64,000 nt of DNA, from positions 3,244,542 to 3,308,541 of the forward strand of contig NC_015856.1 in assembly GCF_000221045.1 (NCBI RefSeq). Reading direction: 5' to 3'. Of the stretch, positions 61,930-64,000 are shown one piece after another. A program made the translations under genes and the position numbers. The notes under the pieces are model-generated. The model worked only from the letters and a program-made list of their open reading frames with translations. It was not told the DNA's origin and did no database searches. Positions within the stretch are counted from its first letter, which is position 1. Every line of letters starts with the position of its first letter. Source of the stretch: Collimonas fungivorans Ter331. GTDB lineage: Bacteria > Pseudomonadota > Gammaproteobacteria > Burkholderiales > Burkholderiaceae_D.

Positions 61930-62687
61930 ATTTCCATGCAATCCGCGCCATCTACAACTTCGAAATGGCGCGCACCTGGCGTACCCTGCTGCAAAGCATC
62001 ATCGCCCCGGTGATTTCGACTTCGCTGTATTTCGTCGTGTTCGGCGCCGCCATCGGCTCGCGCATCGCCCAGGTCGACGGCGTCAGCTACGGCGCCTTCA
62101 TCGTGCCGGGGCTGGTGATGCTGTCGCTGCTCACGCAAAGCATCTCGAACGCCTCGTTCGGCATCTACTTCCCTAAATTCACCGGCACCATCTACGAGCT
62201 GCTGTCGGCGCCGGTGTCATACCGCGAAATCGTGATCAGCTACGTCGGCGCCGCCGCCAGCAAATCGATACTGCTCGGCCTGATCATCCTGGCCACGGCC
62301 GGACTGTTCGTGCCGCTGCACATCGAACATCCGCTCTGGATGATCCTGTTCCTGGTGCTGACCGCCGTCACCTTCAGCCTGTTCGGCTTCATCATCGGCA
62401 TCTGGGCCGACAATTTCGAGAAGCTGCAGCTGGTGCCGCTGCTGATCATCACGCCGCTGACTTTCCTCGGCGGCAGCTTTTACTCGATCAAGATGCTGCC
62501 GCCGGTATGGCACACGATCAGCCTGTTCAACCCGGTGGTGTACCTGATCAGCGGCTTCCGCTGGAGCTTCTACGGCACTGCCGATGTGCACATCACGGTC
62601 AGCCTGGCGATGACGCTGGCATTCCTGGCAGTGTTCCTGGGAATCGTGGCCTGGATCTTCAAGACCGGCTACCGGCTCAAGTCCTAG
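61926..62687 (+). CDS. ABC-2 type transporter permease
   Basis: 253 residues with six membrane segments ([39 protein letters not shown] and so on) and the ABC-2 signature near [20 protein letters not shown] then [16 protein letters not shown], the LNP-type motif before the last helices. Partner of the ATPase just upstream, from which it is translationally coupled. The size and single-permease layout match the YadH/YadG-like export systems, whose substrates are unproven. Confidence 0.94.
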   Translation: MNFHAIRAIYNFEMARTWRTLLQSIIAPVISTSLYFVVFGAAIGSRIAQVDGVSYGAFIVPGLVMLSLLTQSISNASFGIYFPKFTGTIYELLSAPVSYREIVISYVGAAASKSILLGLIILATAGLFVPLHIEHPLWMILFLVLTAVTFSLFGFIIGIWADNFEKLQLVPLLIITPLTFLGGSFYSIKMLPPVWHTISLFNPVVYLISGFRWSFYGTADVHITVSLAMTLAFLAVFLGIVAWIFKTGYRLKS

Positions 62688-62702
62688 AGGCCGGAGCCAG
62701 CC

Positions 62703-63269
62703 ATGCAGCCTGAGACTTTCAGCTTGCGTCCGGCGCGGATGGCCGACGTCCCGGTTTTGGAAGCGCTGATTGCCCGTTCCGGCGTCGGCCTGAGCACCGG
62801 TTTCTATTCGGACCAGCAGGCTGCGGCGGTCACCCGCCATGTGTTTGGCGTCGACACCCAGCTGGTCGCCGACCAGACTTATTTTATTATCGAAGACGGC
62901 GCCAAGGCCCTGGCTTGCGGCGGCTGGAGCAAGCGCCGCACGCTGTTCGGCGGCGACCGCGCGAAGAGCGGCCCCGATCCCCTGCTCGATCCGTTGCAGG
63001 AAGCTGCCCGCATACGCGCGTTCTTTGTCGATCCTGGCATGGAACGGCGCGGCCTCGGCAGCCAGCTGATGCGGCATTGCACTCGCGAAGCAGCCCTTAA
63101 CGGCTTCGGCACGCTGGAGCTGGTCGCCACGCTTCCCGGCGAGCCGCTGTACCTGGCTTTCGGCTTTGCCGTCATCGAAAGGTTCGAGCTCGACCTGCCC
63201 GGCGGCATCCAGGTGCCGGTGACGCGGATGAGGAAAAACATCGGACCGGCAGAAACCACGGCGGCATAA
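62703..63269 (+). CDS. GNAT-family N-acetyltransferase
   Basis: 188 residues. FSLRPARMADVPVLEALIAR opens a typical GNAT. IRAFFVDPGMERRGLGSQLM (acetyl-CoA loop, RRGLGS) and LELVATLPGEPLYLAFGF complete the fold. GGAG lies nine bases before the ATG, 15 bases after the permease gene, so it may be part of that operon. Acceptor unknown. Confidence 0.9.
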   Translation: MQPETFSLRPARMADVPVLEALIARSGVGLSTGFYSDQQAAAVTRHVFGVDTQLVADQTYFIIEDGAKALACGGWSKRRTLFGGDRAKSGPDPLLDPLQEAARIRAFFVDPGMERRGLGSQLMRHCTREAALNGFGTLELVATLPGEPLYLAFGFAVIERFELDLPGGIQVPVTRMRKNIGPAETTAA

Positions 63270-63623
63270 ATGAATGGCAGGCACACTCATCTCCAGCTAT
63301 CCCTGTACCTGATCGCCGCGGCGGTGTTCCTGGTGGGATTATTGTCCGCCGGCCTGATCTACCGCGCCGCTGCCGAACGGGAGAGCGCCGCCCTCAGCTA
63401 CCAGGTGGTGGGCGGCAGCGTCTATGCAGTCGACCCGGCCGATTCCAAGGCCTACCGGCGCGACGTCGAACTGTATGGCGGCACCTCGGGGCGGCTGATC
63501 GCCGACTTCAACCGCTGGCTGTCCAGCCTGTGGCATGGGAAACGGCTGGCGTACGTGCTCGCCATCTTTTCGGTTGGAATAGCCTACATCTGCTTCTCCG
63601 TCGCCCGCGGACAGGAGCCGTAG
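63270..63623 (+). CDS. Small membrane protein of unknown family
   Basis: 117 residues. Two membrane segments (LYLIAAAVFLVGLLSAGLIY at residues ~12-31; AYVLAIFSVGIAYICFSVAR at residues ~94-113) surround a polar, presumably periplasmic, middle. No family recognised. ATG is joined to the GNAT stop (TAAATG), so it is translationally coupled. Its TAG stop codon lies inside the repeat starting at 63620, so insertion may have truncated an originally longer protein. Confidence 0.65.
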   Translation: MNGRHTHLQLSLYLIAAAVFLVGLLSAGLIYRAAAERESAALSYQVVGGSVYAVDPADSKAYRRDVELYGGTSGRLIADFNRWLSSLWHGKRLAYVLAIFSVGIAYICFSVARGQEP

Positions 63624-63740
63624 GGTGGGCACCTGTGCCCACGCGTGACCGCGATAGCCGGAGTACATGACTGCGCGGCACCGGAATGGCATGTACGTGG
63701 CGTGAGTTCACGCGTGGGCAGAAAGGCCTGCCCACCCTAC
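63620..63740. repeat. Double-hairpin dispersed repeat, copy 3
   Basis: 121-bp element bounded by GTAGGGTGGGC and GCCCACCCTAC. Left hairpin GTGGGCAC-CT-GTGCCCAC, right hairpin GTGGGCAG-AAAGGC-CTGCCCAC. An inner pair CACGCGTGA/TCACGCGTG and GTACATG/CATGTAC make the whole unit self-complementary. The first TAG supplies the stop codon of the membrane-protein gene. Confidence 0.85.
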
Positions 63741-63818
63741 GCGAATATCCTGGCCAACGGCATTAGCAGGCTGCGCCGGGTTATGATGCGATGTTATTTC
63801 CTACAGGGTGAATCTTCC

Positions 63819-64000
63819 ATGCACAGTCTATCTTCCCCATCCAGCGCCAGGGGCTGGTCGTTCTGGTGGAAACCGGCGCTGTTCGTACTGGTAGCCGTGG
63901 TTGGCCTGTATTACGTCAAATGGTCGCCTTATTACCTCAAATCCTTCCTGGCCGCCGACAAGCACAGCATCGGCGCTTCCATTCTCGACGACCAGCAAGG
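63819..64000 (+). CDS. Membrane protein, N-terminal fragment (possible permease of the DUF318/ArsP type)
   Basis: The first 60 codons, running off the right edge. ATG 63819 follows AGGGTGA. A hydrophobic segment (KPALFVLVAVVGLYYVKW) is followed by SPYYLKSFLAADKHSIGASI. The KW-x-PYY...HSIG pattern recalls the start of COG0701/DUF318 permeases, but too little is present for a firm call. Confidence 0.45.
   Translation, partial: MHSLSSPSSARGWSFWWKPALFVLVAVVGLYYVKWSPYYLKSFLAADKHSIGASILDDQQ

Overview
The window looks like a chromosomal segment of a moderately GC-rich betaproteobacterium, most likely Burkholderiales, family Oxalobacteraceae (Collimonas/Herbaspirillum-like). This is inferred from protein flavour: an EpsB/D/E/F/G/L exopolysaccharide set, an EarP plus Arg32-type EF-P pair, a cydP-cydA-cydB-cydX operon and a nadE-glnB arrangement. 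No rRNA, tRNA, CRISPR array, transposase, integrase or phage gene was seen.

Region 1 (1-19.9 kb) is one long leftward exopolysaccharide locus, read from epsL (18128) to a phosphomannomutase cut by the left edge. It holds a beta-barrel protein (EpsL), the initiating undecaprenyl-phosphate sugar transferase (EpsB), a small exported protein with a degenerate PEP-CTERM-like tail, an EpsD-type lipoprotein PPIase, Wza-like EpsE, Wzz-like EpsF, an EpsG kinase-like protein, a Wzy/ligase-type membrane protein, three glycosyltransferases, an acyltransferase, a GH5 glucanase, a Wzx flippase and GDP-mannose precursor enzymes. A divergent PAP2 phosphatase (19223) probably recycles undecaprenyl pyrophosphate. 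This is a Wzx/Wzy-type system making a mannose-containing polymer (inference).

Region 2 (20-39.4 kb) is mixed: a self-regulated MarR-GNAT fusion, an ECHDC3-like crotonase, a CDF metal transporter, an NADPH-FMN reductase, topoisomerase IB with a small basic partner, a CPA-type antiporter with no conventional start codon in the right place, a sulfur-acquisition operon (two SfnB-like dehydrogenases plus an NtaA-like monooxygenase), nadE-glnB, an MFS carrier, and two paralogous EamA exporters flanking a LysR gene.

Region 3 (39.5-41.4 kb) is an AbiE-type toxin-antitoxin operon with two identical-geometry inverted repeats in its promoter. Region 4 (41.4-48.8 kb) is housekeeping: pyrophosphatase, a GbsR/MarR regulator leading a cytochrome bd operon, and earP-efp.

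Region 5 (48.8-64 kb) holds an MFS exporter and an Rrf2 regulator sharing three CTGTA-N11-TACAG sites, a valine-type operon (periplasmic binding protein-mmsA-mmsB) with divergent LysR, acetyltransferases, a decayed GNAT pseudogene, an esterase, a DHA2 exporter, an ABC-2 transporter and an incomplete membrane protein at the right edge. Three copies of a GTAGGGTGGGC-bounded double-hairpin repeat lie at 2717, 54617 and 63620; one supplies a gene's stop codon.
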